Shown piece by piece: positions 7,254 to 16,412 of a stretch of DNA of 64,000 nucleotides. The notes under the pieces were generated by a model, which had not been told where the DNA came from, made no database searches, and saw nothing but the letters and a program-made list of their open reading frames with translations. The first letter of the stretch is position 1. Every line of letters starts with the position of its first letter. Position numbers and translations under genes: made by a program. Origin of the DNA: Nibricoccus aquaticus (GTDB taxonomy: Bacteria; Verrucomicrobiota; Verrucomicrobiia; Opitutales; Opitutaceae); contig NZ_CP023344.1 in NCBI RefSeq assembly GCF_002310495.1, forward strand, positions 124,001 to 188,000, in the 5' to 3' direction.

Positions 7254-9362
7254 TCACTCCGCCACGCGCCGCGTGATCGCCGCATCCTCGATCTCAAAAA
7301 TCGCCGGCAGCTTCTCCGGCCTGAAAAAAAACACCAACGCCACCGGCCGGTTCTCTGCAAAACGCCACGGCAGCTTCGCCCGCCCGAAAAACGCCATCGT
7401 GAAATTCTCCGCCGCCTCCGCATACCCGCGCCACTCCCGCGCCGCCTGCAACCGCGGCCACACCTGATAAAGATTCCCGTTCTCCGTCCTGAAATAGACG
7501 TCGAACCACGCCTCGGCCTCCGCACTTCCTTCCGCCAGCCGATGCGAAAACTCCAGCAGCGTCCCCGGCTCGAAAACAAAACTCTCCGGCAACGGCAGCT
7601 CCACCATCGCCGGCCTCCCCGGCTCCTCCGGCAACGCATCGACCTTAAACGTCCAGGCCGCTTTCGCCGCCGACTCCGCCACCGTCACGCCCTGCGAAAC
7701 CAGCCAGCGCCCCTGCCGCTGCAACCCCGGCTCCTCGCTCGCCCGCCACCGCGCCAGCAACCGTTCCGCCACCGCGTCCGCCGTTTTTCCTTCATGCGAA
7801 AAATCAAAAACAACCTCTTCCGCCATCATCGTCGGATCAGGCCACCACGTTGTGATCAACCGCGCCCTCACACTCCGCGCACCGTCATGCCCAGCTGAAA
7901 AAACCGTCTCGCTCCGCACTCCGCGAAACGCCGCCGCCTCCACCTCCGCCCGCACCCTCACCACCCGCCGCTCCCCAGCCTCAAGCGTCACCGCCAACTC
8001 TCCCCGCCCCTCGCTGCTCAACCCCGCGCCCAGCCTCAACACGCCCGCCACCCGCTCCTCCGAAAAATTATACACCACCACCTCACCCACGCCCGACGAC
8101 CTCCCTCCCTCCGTCGCTCCGCGCGCAAAATACCCAAGAAAACTCTTCCGCTGCTCCAGCCCTTCGCCCGCCACGAAATCCAGCACCACCGCCGATTCAT
8201 CCACATCCCCCGCCACGCGCCAGCTCCGCGCATTCTCTCCGTCCATAGCCCCCTCCGCCAGCAACCACGCCAGCGCCGGCGACACCCGCAACCGCTGTCC
8301 CTTCGCCGCAGTCCCACCCCCATTCGCGTGATCCATCAACAACCCAAACTCACTGATCCCCCGCTCCAGATAAGGCATCAACACAAACGCCATCGCACCC
8401 TCCGGCCTCAGCTCCCGCAACTGCGCGCCCACCTCGCGAAACCACCGCGCCTGCCTCTCCCGCCCTTCCTCCGTCCGCCCCGCATCTCCATCCAGCAACC
8501 CATACCCATACTCCGTCAAAAACACCGGCAGCTCACGGCTCACACGCCCCGCCTTTTCCACCGCAGACTCACCGCCGGTTTTTGCCGACCGCTCCACCGC
8601 GTCACGAAATTGCCCATACACGCCCGAAAAATCCTCCGCGTACCCGTAAAAGTGAAAGTTAAACCCGTCCGTCGCCGCACCCGCACCAGTCTCCCACAAC
8701 CGCTCGAAATACGGCCCCGGCGGCAGCGCCAGCGGCGCCATCACCACGCGCGCCCGCGACTCCGCCGCCCCACTCGCGCCTTCCACTTCCCGTTCACCCG
8801 CCCTCAACCCCAGCCTGCACGCCTTCAAATAAGCCACGTACGTCTCCGCATTCTCCTCCAAAAACGAAATATCCGGCTCGTTCCCGATCTCCCACCCATC
8901 CACGCACCCCGCAAAATCCCGCCCCAACGCCCGCACCCGCGCCCACACGTCGCGCAAATCCATCGCAACGCGCTTCCCTCCGCCCGCTCTCACTCCACCC
9001 GCCCAGCTCGCCTCATCCCATTCCACCAACGCACAGATCCGCCATCCTCGTTCCCGCAAAATCCGCAGCGCGTCCTTCTCACGTGCCATAGCCCCTCCTT
9101 CCGACTGGGCCAGCCCGCGGATCCGCAGCCACCCGTCCGCCGGCTTAGCGTCCTGTGCCTCCACCCACTCCATCACTTTCAAGCTATCAACCGCACCCGT
9201 TCCGACATCGAAGCCCACGCGCGCCGATAACTCGCCTGACAACCCCCACCACAAAACCAGCGCGCCAAGCATCCGGGTCACTCTGGAAAAACGCTTCAAC
9301 GCACGCGGCTGTTTCACCCGGCCGATCGAACCAATCCCACGGCCTGACGCCAGCGGATTCAA
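7254..9362 (-). CDS. Secreted clan GH-A-like glycoside hydrolase
   Basis: Protein of 702 aa, or ~672 if it begins at Met 9272. The segment MLGALVLWWGLSGELSA is a plausible signal peptide. A TIM-barrel hydrolase is suggested by WEIGNEPD (putative acid/base Glu, ~residue 160), FNFHFYGYAEDF and FLTEYGYG (putative nucleophile Glu, ~281), the paired glutamates of clan GH-A (GH5/GH39-like). The ~350 C-terminal residues look like beta-sandwich modules without a recognised motif. It is divergent from the sugar-phosphate transferase at the head of the polysaccharide locus, so trimming or degrading exopolysaccharide is a reasonable but untested role. Confidence 0.7.
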   Translation of the reverse strand: MNPLASGRGIGSIGRVKQPRALKRFSRVTRMLGALVLWWGLSGELSARVGFDVGTGAVDSLKVMEWVEAQDAKPADGWLRIRGLAQSEGGAMAREKDALRILRERGWRICALVEWDEASWAGGVRAGGGKRVAMDLRDVWARVRALGRDFAGCVDGWEIGNEPDISFLEENAETYVAYLKACRLGLRAGEREVEGASGAAESRARVVMAPLALPPGPYFERLWETGAGAATDGFNFHFYGYAEDFSGVYGQFRDAVERSAKTGGESAVEKAGRVSRELPVFLTEYGYGLLDGDAGRTEEGRERQARWFREVGAQLRELRPEGAMAFVLMPYLERGISEFGLLMDHANGGGTAAKGQRLRVSPALAWLLAEGAMDGENARSWRVAGDVDESAVVLDFVAGEGLEQRKSFLGYFARGATEGGRSSGVGEVVVYNFSEERVAGVLRLGAGLSSEGRGELAVTLEAGERRVVRVRAEVEAAAFRGVRSETVFSAGHDGARSVRARLITTWWPDPTMMAEEVVFDFSHEGKTADAVAERLLARWRASEEPGLQRQGRWLVSQGVTVAESAAKAAWTFKVDALPEEPGRPAMVELPLPESFVFEPGTLLEFSHRLAEGSAEAEAWFDVYFRTENGNLYQVWPRLQAAREWRGYAEAAENFTMAFFGRAKLPWRFAENRPVALVFFFRPEKLPAIFEIEDAAITRRVAE

Positions 9363-9466
9363 AACTACGCCAGCCAGTCTTCTGGACTTAAAATCCTTTC
9401 AAAACCTCGCGCCTCCACTTTCGACTTTGCCCCCGCCGCCCGCTTCGCTCGTCCTGACTCATCTCC

Positions 9467-10894
9467 ATGTCCGCCCCCCAGACCTACACGCGCACGCAGA
9501 ACTCCCTGCTCACCTGCCTGCTTCTCGGTGACGCGCTGCTCTGCTTCGCCGGTCTCTCCCTCGGCTACTGGCTCCGCTTTGAAAGCCCGCTCCGCGCCAT
9601 CGGCATCGAGGCCGACGCCGGCACCACCTACGCCAGCTACCTCCCGCTCCTCAGCCTCGGCACCGGCTTCTTCGTCATCGCCTGTACGTATCTGAATCTC
9701 TACGACGGCCGCCACCTCCTCCGCCCCAACCGCGCCCGCAGCATCATCGGCCGCGCCGTCTTCTTCTGGTTCGCCGCCTTCCTCGGCACCTCGCTCGTAC
9801 TCAAATTCGAGCCGCCCATCTCCCGTCTCTTCGTCGCCATCTCCTGCCTCACCACCGTCGCCGTCGTCATCGGCTGGCGCACCCTCTTCCACGCCTGGCT
9901 CAGCCGCAGCCCCCTCCGCGCCCGCCTCATCCAGCGCGTCGCCATCGTCGGCTGGACCCAGGAAGCCGCCGAAGTCGCCGAGGCCATCCAGCGCGACCGC
10001 AACCACCCCTACGAAATCGCCGGCATCGTGGAAACACCCACCCCGTCCGCCACCATCGCCCGCGCCCCGTCGTATCCGATCATCGGGCACATCGATCGAT
10101 TCGAAGACGTGTTTACCCGCCACAACCCCGGCATCGTCATCGTCGCCGACCTCGAGCTCCCCAAAGAACAGCTCATGCGCGCCGCCGCCCTCAGCGAGCA
10201 ATACTACGCCGCCTTCAAAGTCATCCCGTCGTTCTTCCAGATCTTCATCTCCAACCTCCGCCTCCAGACCATCTCCGGAGTCCCCATCCTCGGCGTCGAA
10301 GAACTCCCCATCCTCTCCCTCGCCAACGGCTACCTCAAACGCGCCATCGACCTCGCCGGCGCCGTCGTCGGCCTCCTGCTCAGCGCGCCGCTGATCGCCA
10401 TCCTCGCCATCCTCATCAAACGCGAAAGCACCGGCCCCGTTTTCTACGCCCAGGAACGCGTCGGCCTCAACGGCCGCTGGTTCCGCATCTATAAACTTCG
10501 CTCCATGCGCATCGACGCCGAGACCGATTCCGGCGCCCTCTGGGCCGTGAAAGACGACCCACGCCGCACCCGCATCGGCGCGTTCATGCGCGCCACCAAC
10601 CTCGACGAAATCCCCCAGTTTTGGAACGTCCTCCTCGGCCACATGAGCCTCGTCGGCCCCCGCCCCGAACGCCCCGAGTTGATCGCCCGCTTCGAACGCG
10701 AAATCCCGCACTACAACCCGCGCCACGAAGTCCGCCCCGGCATGACCGGCTGGGCCCAGATCAACGGCCTCCGCGGCAACACCAGCCTCGCCGAACGCAT
10801 CAAGTACGACCTGTTCTACATCGAAAACTGGTCCCCCTGGTTCGACGTCCAAATCATGGTCCTCACGTTCTTCCGCATGAAGAACGCCTACTGA
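9467..10894 (+). CDS. Undecaprenyl-phosphate sugar-1-phosphate transferase (polyisoprenyl PHPT, WbaP/WcaJ type)
   Basis: Initiates polysaccharide assembly by moving a sugar-1-phosphate to undecaprenyl phosphate at the inner membrane; 475 aa. The N-terminal third has four or five membrane helices ([18 protein letters not shown] onward), a CoA-binding-like Rossmann region follows ([19 protein letters not shown]), then a membrane hairpin ([20 protein letters not shown]) and the catalytic domain. Signature motifs are YKLRSM, the Asp-Glu pair in [24 protein letters not shown] and [15 protein letters not shown]. It is convergent with the glycosyltransferase operon, ending 25 bp from EpsI. The sugar is not predictable from sequence. 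Confidence 0.93.
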   Translation: MSAPQTYTRTQNSLLTCLLLGDALLCFAGLSLGYWLRFESPLRAIGIEADAGTTYASYLPLLSLGTGFFVIACTYLNLYDGRHLLRPNRARSIIGRAVFFWFAAFLGTSLVLKFEPPISRLFVAISCLTTVAVVIGWRTLFHAWLSRSPLRARLIQRVAIVGWTQEAAEVAEAIQRDRNHPYEIAGIVETPTPSATIARAPSYPIIGHIDRFEDVFTRHNPGIVIVADLELPKEQLMRAAALSEQYYAAFKVIPSFFQIFISNLRLQTISGVPILGVEELPILSLANGYLKRAIDLAGAVVGLLLSAPLIAILAILIKRESTGPVFYAQERVGLNGRWFRIYKLRSMRIDAETDSGALWAVKDDPRRTRIGAFMRATNLDEIPQFWNVLLGHMSLVGPRPERPELIARFEREIPHYNPRHEVRPGMTGWAQINGLRGNTSLAERIKYDLFYIENWSPWFDVQIMVLTFFRMKNAY

Positions 10895-10919
10895 TTCGCT
10901 CTCTGTTTCGCTGTCACGC

Positions 10920-11612
10920 TCACCGCCCGTCGATAACCGGTTTCAGCGCAGCCATCGCCGCACGGAACCCGGCATCTCCCGTAAGATCCGCGAATGGCAC
11001 ATTCGCCGACACCCGCACGAAATACTGGCTGCGCCGCTGATTCAGCCCGAAGCGTTTGAAATCACTAAACACCGCCCACCAAGGCGGCGTCCCCGCCACA
11101 TCGTAGCTCACCGCTTCGCCACCCGACAGATGCCAGAAGCGCACATAGCGCTGCGTGCCTCTCGGATCTTTGAACACCCGGTATTCCCCTCGCTGAACCA
11201 AATCCACCTCACGAGCGCTAATCACAGCCGGGCTCTCAGCCGCGCCGCGAGCCACCATCGTCCACCCCGCCGCCACCCAGCACACATCCGGCGTGTGCCC
11301 CGCGATGAGCCGGTGCGACATTTTTCCCGGCCGCCAGTACGCCGCATAAACTTCAAACTCCACTCCACCCCGACGGTAAGTCCGCAGCACCACATCGTCG
11401 TAGTTGAGCAACTCGCCCACCGCACGTTTCATCTCCTGCGTCTCCGCCACCTGCCCCTCGCGCGCCGTCCAGCCCGCGATTTCTTTCGGCACCAGATCCG
11501 TCAACGGCACGCGCACCGGCTCCGCCTCCATTCTCGTTGCAGAGTAAATTTGCAGCGCCACCGCCGCCAGCAGCACCACGCCCATGAAGATGAGAACAAC
11601 GCGTAGTTTCAT
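10920..11612 (-). CDS. Exosortase-associated EpsI-family protein
   Basis: Protein of 230 aa with one N-terminal membrane anchor (VVLIFMGVVLLAAVALQIYS) and a periplasmic domain. The family hallmark AGHTPDVCWVAAGW (His-x-Pro-x-x-Cys ... Gly-Trp) is present, preceded by VYAAYWRPGKMSHRLI. EpsI proteins accompany exosortases in exopolysaccharide/PEP-CTERM loci; their biochemical role is not settled. Here it is the last gene of the wzx-wzy-GT operon, 16 bp after the GT2 gene. No exosortase is encoded anywhere in this window, so it is either an orphan or works with one elsewhere. Confidence 0.85.
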   Translation of the reverse strand: MKLRVVLIFMGVVLLAAVALQIYSATRMEAEPVRVPLTDLVPKEIAGWTAREGQVAETQEMKRAVGELLNYDDVVLRTYRRGGVEFEVYAAYWRPGKMSHRLIAGHTPDVCWVAAGWTMVARGAAESPAVISAREVDLVQRGEYRVFKDPRGTQRYVRFWHLSGGEAVSYDVAGTPPWWAVFSDFKRFGLNQRRSQYFVRVSANVPFADLTGDAGFRAAMAALKPVIDGR

Positions 11613-11628
11613 ATCGTTTCAAACCAGA

Positions 11629-12534
11629 TCACGCCGGCCGCACTTTGCGACTCCCCTTCAGCCAGCGCCGCATCCGCGCCCAGCTCTCCCAAAGTCCGAA
11701 CGCCACATCGTATTTGAGTTTCACCCACCGCGACCCGTGCGGATTAAAATGCTTCAGAAAAAACGTCTTCGAGCCCTCAAAAAACTCCCGGCTCATTGCC
11801 GCCGTCTCCCGGCTCGAACTCGCGCCCTTCAAGTGTACGACCATCTCGCTCCCAATGAAAACCACCTCATACCCCGCCAGCGTGAAGCGATGACAGAAAT
11901 CCAAATCTTCGCCGTACATGAAGAAGCTCTCATCGAAGAGCCCGACCTTCTCCAGTAACGATCGGCTCGTCATCAAAAACGCCCCGTTCACCGAGCCCAC
12001 TGCATACGTCCCCCGCTCATCCAAATAAGTGAGATTGTAGCCTGAAACCAGTTTCCACCGCGGAAACGCCGCCGCCAGCCCCGACGCCCGGCAAAGCCCG
12101 TCCCAAAGCGTCGGAATCCCCCGCCGCGACGCCAGGTCCATCTTACCATCGCCCATCACCAGCCGCGGCGAAACCACTCCGGCCCGCGGCCGTTCACGCA
12201 ACGTCTTCACGCACATCTCGAACGCCGCCACATTCGAAACCGTGTCCGGATTGAGAAAGAGCACATACTCCCCGCGCGACGCGTAGAACCCGCGATTGTT
12301 CGCCCGCCCAAATCCCAGATTCTCCCCGGTCCGCATCAGTGCCACCTCGGGAAATCGCTTCGCCACCACCTCTGCCGTCGCCACGTCCGGCGAATTATCC
12401 ACTACGATAATCTCCACCTCTCCACCCGTCAGCCGCCGTGGAATCGATTCCAGACAATCCCCAATCTCCCCCTCCGAGCGGTACGTGACGATGATGACTG
12501 ATAAATGCACAGTCGCGTAATCGAGAGCCGTCAT
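11629..12534 (-). CDS. Glycosyltransferase family 2 (rhamnosyltransferase-like)
   Basis: GT-A fold transferase of 301 aa. It opens with LSVIIVTYRSEGEIGDCLESI, the nucleotide-sugar binding strand; VEIIVVDNSPD and YVLFLNPDTV carry the DxD-type metal site, and FDESFFMYGEDLDFCHRF is the WbbL-like motif seen in rhamnosyltransferases. There are no membrane segments, so it is probably cytoplasmic and acts on lipid-linked intermediates. The ATG overlaps the stop of the upstream GT4 gene by 4 bp, indicating translational coupling. The donor sugar is unknown. Confidence 0.9.
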   Translation of the reverse strand: MTALDYATVHLSVIIVTYRSEGEIGDCLESIPRRLTGGEVEIIVVDNSPDVATAEVVAKRFPEVALMRTGENLGFGRANNRGFYASRGEYVLFLNPDTVSNVAAFEMCVKTLRERPRAGVVSPRLVMGDGKMDLASRRGIPTLWDGLCRASGLAAAFPRWKLVSGYNLTYLDERGTYAVGSVNGAFLMTSRSLLEKVGLFDESFFMYGEDLDFCHRFTLAGYEVVFIGSEMVVHLKGASSSRETAAMSREFFEGSKTFFLKHFNPHGSRWVKLKYDVAFGLWESWARMRRWLKGSRKVRPA

Positions 12535-13583
12535 ATCACGCCGAATTTATTCCAGTGTTCAGACCACGAGTCCCGACGATTCCACTCCCCTTCCCGCCGG
12601 GCGGTCACGCGGACGCGCCTCTTCTCAGATTCGCGAACACAGGCCATCATGGCCTCCGCGATCTCCCGCGGTTCATCGCTTTTGAAATATAAAGCAGCCT
12701 CTCCATAAATGTCCTGCGCGTACGGCAATTCAGGGAGCACCGCAGGAAGTCCGTGATGCATCGCCTCAAGCAACGGCAACGCGAGCGTCTCTTGATTCGA
12801 AGTGAACAGAAGCGCATCGGACACCGCAAAATGCGCCATCACTGTTTCATGCGAAATCGCACCAAGCTCGCGCACACAAGAAGCCCGCTTGGGCAACTCA
12901 CCGGTAAGCACCAAGCCAACACGTGAATCTTCGCGGTTGGCCAGGATCGCAGCCTGCACCGCCAGCTCCACACGCTTATGAGGGAACGAACTCGCCGGAT
13001 AAAAAAACTGAAATGCGAAAATTTTTTCCACGGATTTCACCGTCTCTGGAAAACTCGGGAGCGGGCGAGCGACCTCAATGGGCGCCGCCCCCAACCCACG
13101 ACGTGCGGCGTATGCACTCATCCGAACCGCCATGTGCTCAGTCTGTACGACAACCTTCTCGGCACGCTTTAAACAGGAATCGAGGCACCAGCGCTTGAAC
13201 CAATTGGGACGCCCACCTTTTCCAGACCACTCATCCTGCCCACCCTCGACCAGAAGCGCGTTGTGACAATAGAGCACTGTCGGCGTCCAACGGGGCGCGC
13301 ACCAACCGTAGTTTGAGACATTAACAATCCGCCTGAAGACACCCAGCGCCCCTAGCAAATAAAGCGACAGTTCAAACAACGGCCTCAACCACCGTCCAAA
13401 TACACGATGATTGAGCGGTATTCCGTGAATCACGGCCGCACCTGCCAGTAGATCCGCCCGGTTTCCGCTGGGCAATATCACCCAAAGGTGAGCACCCGCC
13501 GGGGCTGACTTGAGCAACTCACGAAGCACCAGCCGCGAGCCAGCCTCATAGCAACCAAGTCCATTTACTAACACCGGGCGCAT
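12531..13583 (-). CDS. Glycosyltransferase family 4 (group 1)
   Basis: GT-B fold protein of 350 aa. The N-terminal acceptor half includes MRPVLVNGLGCYEAGSRLVL; the C-terminal donor half has FPHKRVELAVQAAI and the retaining-GT signature LLFTSNQETLALPLLEAMHH, with the paired glutamates of the E-x7-E motif. It probably adds one sugar to the repeat unit using a nucleotide sugar. It lies 9 bp after the acyltransferase gene and shares a 4-bp overlap with the next gene. Its GC content is lower than that of the flanking housekeeping genes, usual for polysaccharide loci. Confidence 0.9.
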   Translation of the reverse strand: MRPVLVNGLGCYEAGSRLVLRELLKSAPAGAHLWVILPSGNRADLLAGAAVIHGIPLNHRVFGRWLRPLFELSLYLLGALGVFRRIVNVSNYGWCAPRWTPTVLYCHNALLVEGGQDEWSGKGGRPNWFKRWCLDSCLKRAEKVVVQTEHMAVRMSAYAARRGLGAAPIEVARPLPSFPETVKSVEKIFAFQFFYPASSFPHKRVELAVQAAILANREDSRVGLVLTGELPKRASCVRELGAISHETVMAHFAVSDALLFTSNQETLALPLLEAMHHGLPAVLPELPYAQDIYGEAALYFKSDEPREIAEAMMACVRESEKRRVRVTARREGEWNRRDSWSEHWNKFGVI

Positions 13584-13592
13584 GGCGGATAT

Positions 13593-14255
13593 TCAGCGAG
13601 TCCGCACCACCCGGCACGGCGAACCATGAGCAACCGAGCGCGCCGGGATTGAGCGAGTCACGACACTGCCAGCACCAATCACGGCGTGTTCTCCAATCTC
13701 CACGCCATCGAGTATCTTCACGTCGTTTCCTATCCAGCAATGACGGCCGATCGTAATCCCTTTGCTGGGAACGGTGGCCGTGGAGATTCCATCCAGCACC
13801 GAAAGATCATGGCTTTGCGCCGAGATCTGCAATTTGGCGCCGATTGCGGTGCCGCTTCCGATTCGCACCGGCCCGTGAAAACCGATCACCGCTCCGGGGC
13901 CAATGTAGACATGGTCCTCAATCACCAAGGTATCGCCAGGATTGTTCAGATGCGCCGTGCCTTGCACCCAAAACCCTTCGGCAAGCGTTACGCGGTCGCC
14001 GATCGTCACGCCACCTTTGCAAAGGCCGTTGAATAGACTGTAGCGGCCTAGAAAAACCCATTTACCAAAGCGGATTTTTTCAGGAAACCACACGCTCGTT
14101 CCGCGCCCGATAAAAAGCGGGCCTGATGTATGACGGAAATTCCAGACACGATACCACCAGCCGCGCAAATACGGCCCGGCCGCGCGATACCACATCCAGC
14201 GAAGCGCCAGCAGGGGATCGGCTCCACGAGTGCTGGCGAAGCGGTCATACCACAT
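13593..14255 (-). CDS. Hexapeptide-repeat (left-handed beta-helix) acyltransferase
   Basis: Protein of 220 aa in which residues ~45-210 are hexapeptide repeats of the LbH fold: IRFGKWVFLGRYSLFNG, VTIGDRVTLAEG, VYIGPGAVIG, VRIGSGTAIGAKLQIS, ITIGRHCWIGNDVKIL, VEIGEHAVIGAGSVVT. The C-terminal end RSVAHGSPCRVVR is typical of maltose/WcaF-type O-acetyltransferases. It probably acetylates a sugar of the repeat unit. The His in the QSHDLSV segment could be the catalytic base, but this is not certain. It sits in the operon between a GT2 gene (64-bp gap) and the GT4 gene (9-bp gap). Confidence 0.85.
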   Translation of the reverse strand: MWYDRFASTRGADPLLALRWMWYRAAGPYLRGWWYRVWNFRHTSGPLFIGRGTSVWFPEKIRFGKWVFLGRYSLFNGLCKGGVTIGDRVTLAEGFWVQGTAHLNNPGDTLVIEDHVYIGPGAVIGFHGPVRIGSGTAIGAKLQISAQSHDLSVLDGISTATVPSKGITIGRHCWIGNDVKILDGVEIGEHAVIGAGSVVTRSIPARSVAHGSPCRVVRTR

Positions 14256-14319
14256 ATTGAAAACTCGTGCGTAAAATCACGCGGCTACGCAACGGCGCAC
14301 TTTCATCGATAACATCACG

Positions 14320-15135
14320 CTAGCGAGTGTCCGAACGCCCGGCAGAGAGCATGGCTGCATTGCTGCGAAATCCCGTCGCGAGCATACGGCGGATACGGCG
14401 CGGCATATTTCCCAGCCGAAATTTCCAAGTCGCCGAGAAAATATCCAACGCACTCGGCCGCTCCGGGAAATGACTGAGCGTTACCCTCCTCATTTCTTCC
14501 TGCATTCGCGCAGTGTCCGCCGAAAGCTGGCCCGGGCGAAGACGGAAACAGCCCACCTCTCCCTCGAAATAGTTGAACGAGTATCCCGATTTCAAAGCCC
14601 GCAGCCAGAACTCCTGATCCCCGCACAAACGCCACTCTGGCCTGAACCCGCCACACTCGCTGACTAGGTCACGTCCAAAAACCATCCCGAGCTGACTCAC
14701 GGGATTTATTCCTGCGTGAAGTAGTGCGACGAACCTACGCGAGGATTTCTCAACCGAAATAAGCCCGTGCCTTTTTCCGTCTTCATCAATCATGGCCACA
14801 TCGCCGTAAGAAATACTTCTCGGCGCACAGCGTGTGTGCGCCTTCGCGATTCCTTGAAAATCACCACCCAAAACATCGTCGTCATTGATGTACGTGAAAC
14901 AATCCCACCCGTGACCAGCCGCCTGAAGTCCAGCGTTCAATGCGCCATACAAGCCGCCTTCCCGACCGGCATCCGCGACGACTTCGCATCCAGCAAATTG
15001 CTTTCTCAACGACTGCACTTTCGGCTCAGGCGCTACCAGCACATGGCGTTTCGCGATACGCAGCGATTCGACCGACGCCACCGTCTCAGCCAAAAATCGC
15101 GATTCTCCAAGTGTGGGCGTAAGAATCAGGATCAT
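14320..15135 (-). CDS. Glycosyltransferase family 2
   Basis: GT-A transferase of 271 aa beginning MILILTPTLGESRFLAETVASV. GGLYGALNAGLQAA and CFTYINDDDVLGG (metal-binding DDD) form the nucleotide-sugar site, and CGDQEFWLRALKSGYSFNYF matches the acceptor-side ED/GDxEFW motif of the family. The start overlaps the stop of the upstream polymerase gene by 4 bp (ATGA), so it is coupled to it. The sequence is closest in style to transferases that extend O-antigen repeat units. Donor and acceptor are not predictable. Confidence 0.88.
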   Translation of the reverse strand: MILILTPTLGESRFLAETVASVESLRIAKRHVLVAPEPKVQSLRKQFAGCEVVADAGREGGLYGALNAGLQAAGHGWDCFTYINDDDVLGGDFQGIAKAHTRCAPRSISYGDVAMIDEDGKRHGLISVEKSSRRFVALLHAGINPVSQLGMVFGRDLVSECGGFRPEWRLCGDQEFWLRALKSGYSFNYFEGEVGCFRLRPGQLSADTARMQEEMRRVTLSHFPERPSALDIFSATWKFRLGNMPRRIRRMLATGFRSNAAMLSAGRSDTR

Positions 15136-16412
15136 TGGACGACGAAAGCTCTCCGTCTATGAATCTGCGCCAGTGATATGCCCAAAGCAGTTCCTGCTAG
15201 GATACGCTCATACCCCCCCATCGGACTCATCAAGATAGCATAGACGAGATTCAGCATCACAAGCAGCAGCATCGGCATCCAGCGAATGTCCTCAGGATGA
15301 TTCGACTGGAGGAAATCCACGGTTCCCCCCACAGCCAGCCAGAGAAGCCAGCAACCGAACAACAGGCCAAACACTCCATACTCGAAAGCGAACTGGAGAA
15401 TAAATGAATGCACGCCGACGAGTATGCCCGGCTGCGACACATCGGTGTATCGCACCGCATGCGCCCAGCTACCACTCCCCCAAAGCGGCGAATCGCAAAA
15501 ACCCCGCCAGGCATCCACCGCCATGTCGAGACGTTGAAAATTGGAGTAATCCCAGTCGCTGCGCAGCTGCTCGGGAACGTAGTCGCCTTGAAAAATACTG
15601 ATCGCGATCGCCGCAATGACGACTGGCAGCACCATGACGCACGCGATCACGCCACCGCGCGGCATCCTTTTCCATAAATGCGCAGACACCGCGAACAACC
15701 CCGCCAGGACGAGCACTCCACCTAGACTGCGATATGAAAGGGCCAGCGCGATCGTCAGGCCCAATGGCATCATGATGATGCCCGCAGTCATCGGCGAAAC
15801 CAATCGTGCAATCACCAGCATCAACCAGAACGTCATGGACCATCCGCCGAAATATTTCACGAATATCATGACTGAGGTGACTTCGAAGGGCGTCTGAATA
15901 ATTGCCGCAATCGGCACCGCCGCCGCCAGGGCCAGAAAAACGACCAGCATTTTCGCCCGCGATAACCGGCTGGCCATCGCCATCATCACGACCGCACAAA
16001 CGCCAAAGACCAGATTCCTGGAGAGCCCGCGCAGATAGAGCCCTGGCGGCGTGTGACTCAACAAATCCCAAACGAGACCGATGACTGGAAAAGCCAGCAG
16101 CAACAATGCTTCGCGCCAGTGAGCTATAATGTAGCGTCGCGTTGTGGGCCATAAGCACGCTCCGACAAATGCTACCGGCATCATGAGATCAGCGAAGAAA
16201 AGACGACCGACAACCTGAACGCTAAAGCCGCCGCACAAACAGAGAACTATAAAGACAGCATATACGAGGGTCTTTGCCGCCCGCACCATGCCGGAATCAC
16301 TAGTCACAGGCAGCGACCTCAAACCCGGCGCGCGCGGAATCGGCACGTGGTTTTTCAGTGAAAACGGTGACCGATTTCCCATCGTTTGTCCTGGATCAAT
16401 CATGGCGCGCAA
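15132..16412 (-). CDS. O-antigen ligase/polymerase-like membrane protein (Wzy/WaaL type)
   Basis: Polytopic protein of up to 426 aa with roughly ten membrane helices, first TLVYAVFIVLCLCGGFSVQV. A large periplasmic loop (GDYVPEQLRSDWDYSNFQRL to SWAHAVRYTDVSQPG) carries the SPLWGSGSW segment typical of O-antigen polymerase/ligase proteins, followed by GVHSFILQFAFEYGVFGL, a classic family signature. It would polymerise repeat units in the periplasm. The start is uncertain: 16412 overlaps wzx by 17 bp, with Met at 16403 and 16382 as alternatives. It is coupled to the following GT2 gene by a 4-bp overlap. Confidence 0.85.
   Translation of the reverse strand: MRAMIDPGQTMGNRSPFSLKNHVPIPRAPGLRSLPVTSDSGMVRAAKTLVYAVFIVLCLCGGFSVQVVGRLFFADLMMPVAFVGACLWPTTRRYIIAHWREALLLLAFPVIGLVWDLLSHTPPGLYLRGLSRNLVFGVCAVVMMAMASRLSRAKMLVVFLALAAAVPIAAIIQTPFEVTSVMIFVKYFGGWSMTFWLMLVIARLVSPMTAGIIMMPLGLTIALALSYRSLGGVLVLAGLFAVSAHLWKRMPRGGVIACVMVLPVVIAAIAISIFQGDYVPEQLRSDWDYSNFQRLDMAVDAWRGFCDSPLWGSGSWAHAVRYTDVSQPGILVGVHSFILQFAFEYGVFGLLFGCWLLWLAVGGTVDFLQSNHPEDIRWMPMLLLVMLNLVYAILMSPMGGYERILAGTALGISLAQIHRRRAFVVQ

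Noticed and set aside
9365-10852. 495-codon minus-strand frame opposite the sugar transferase
   Set aside because: Composition is Gly/Ala/Asp/Glu-rich shadow; the plus strand has all catalytic motifs of the transferase.
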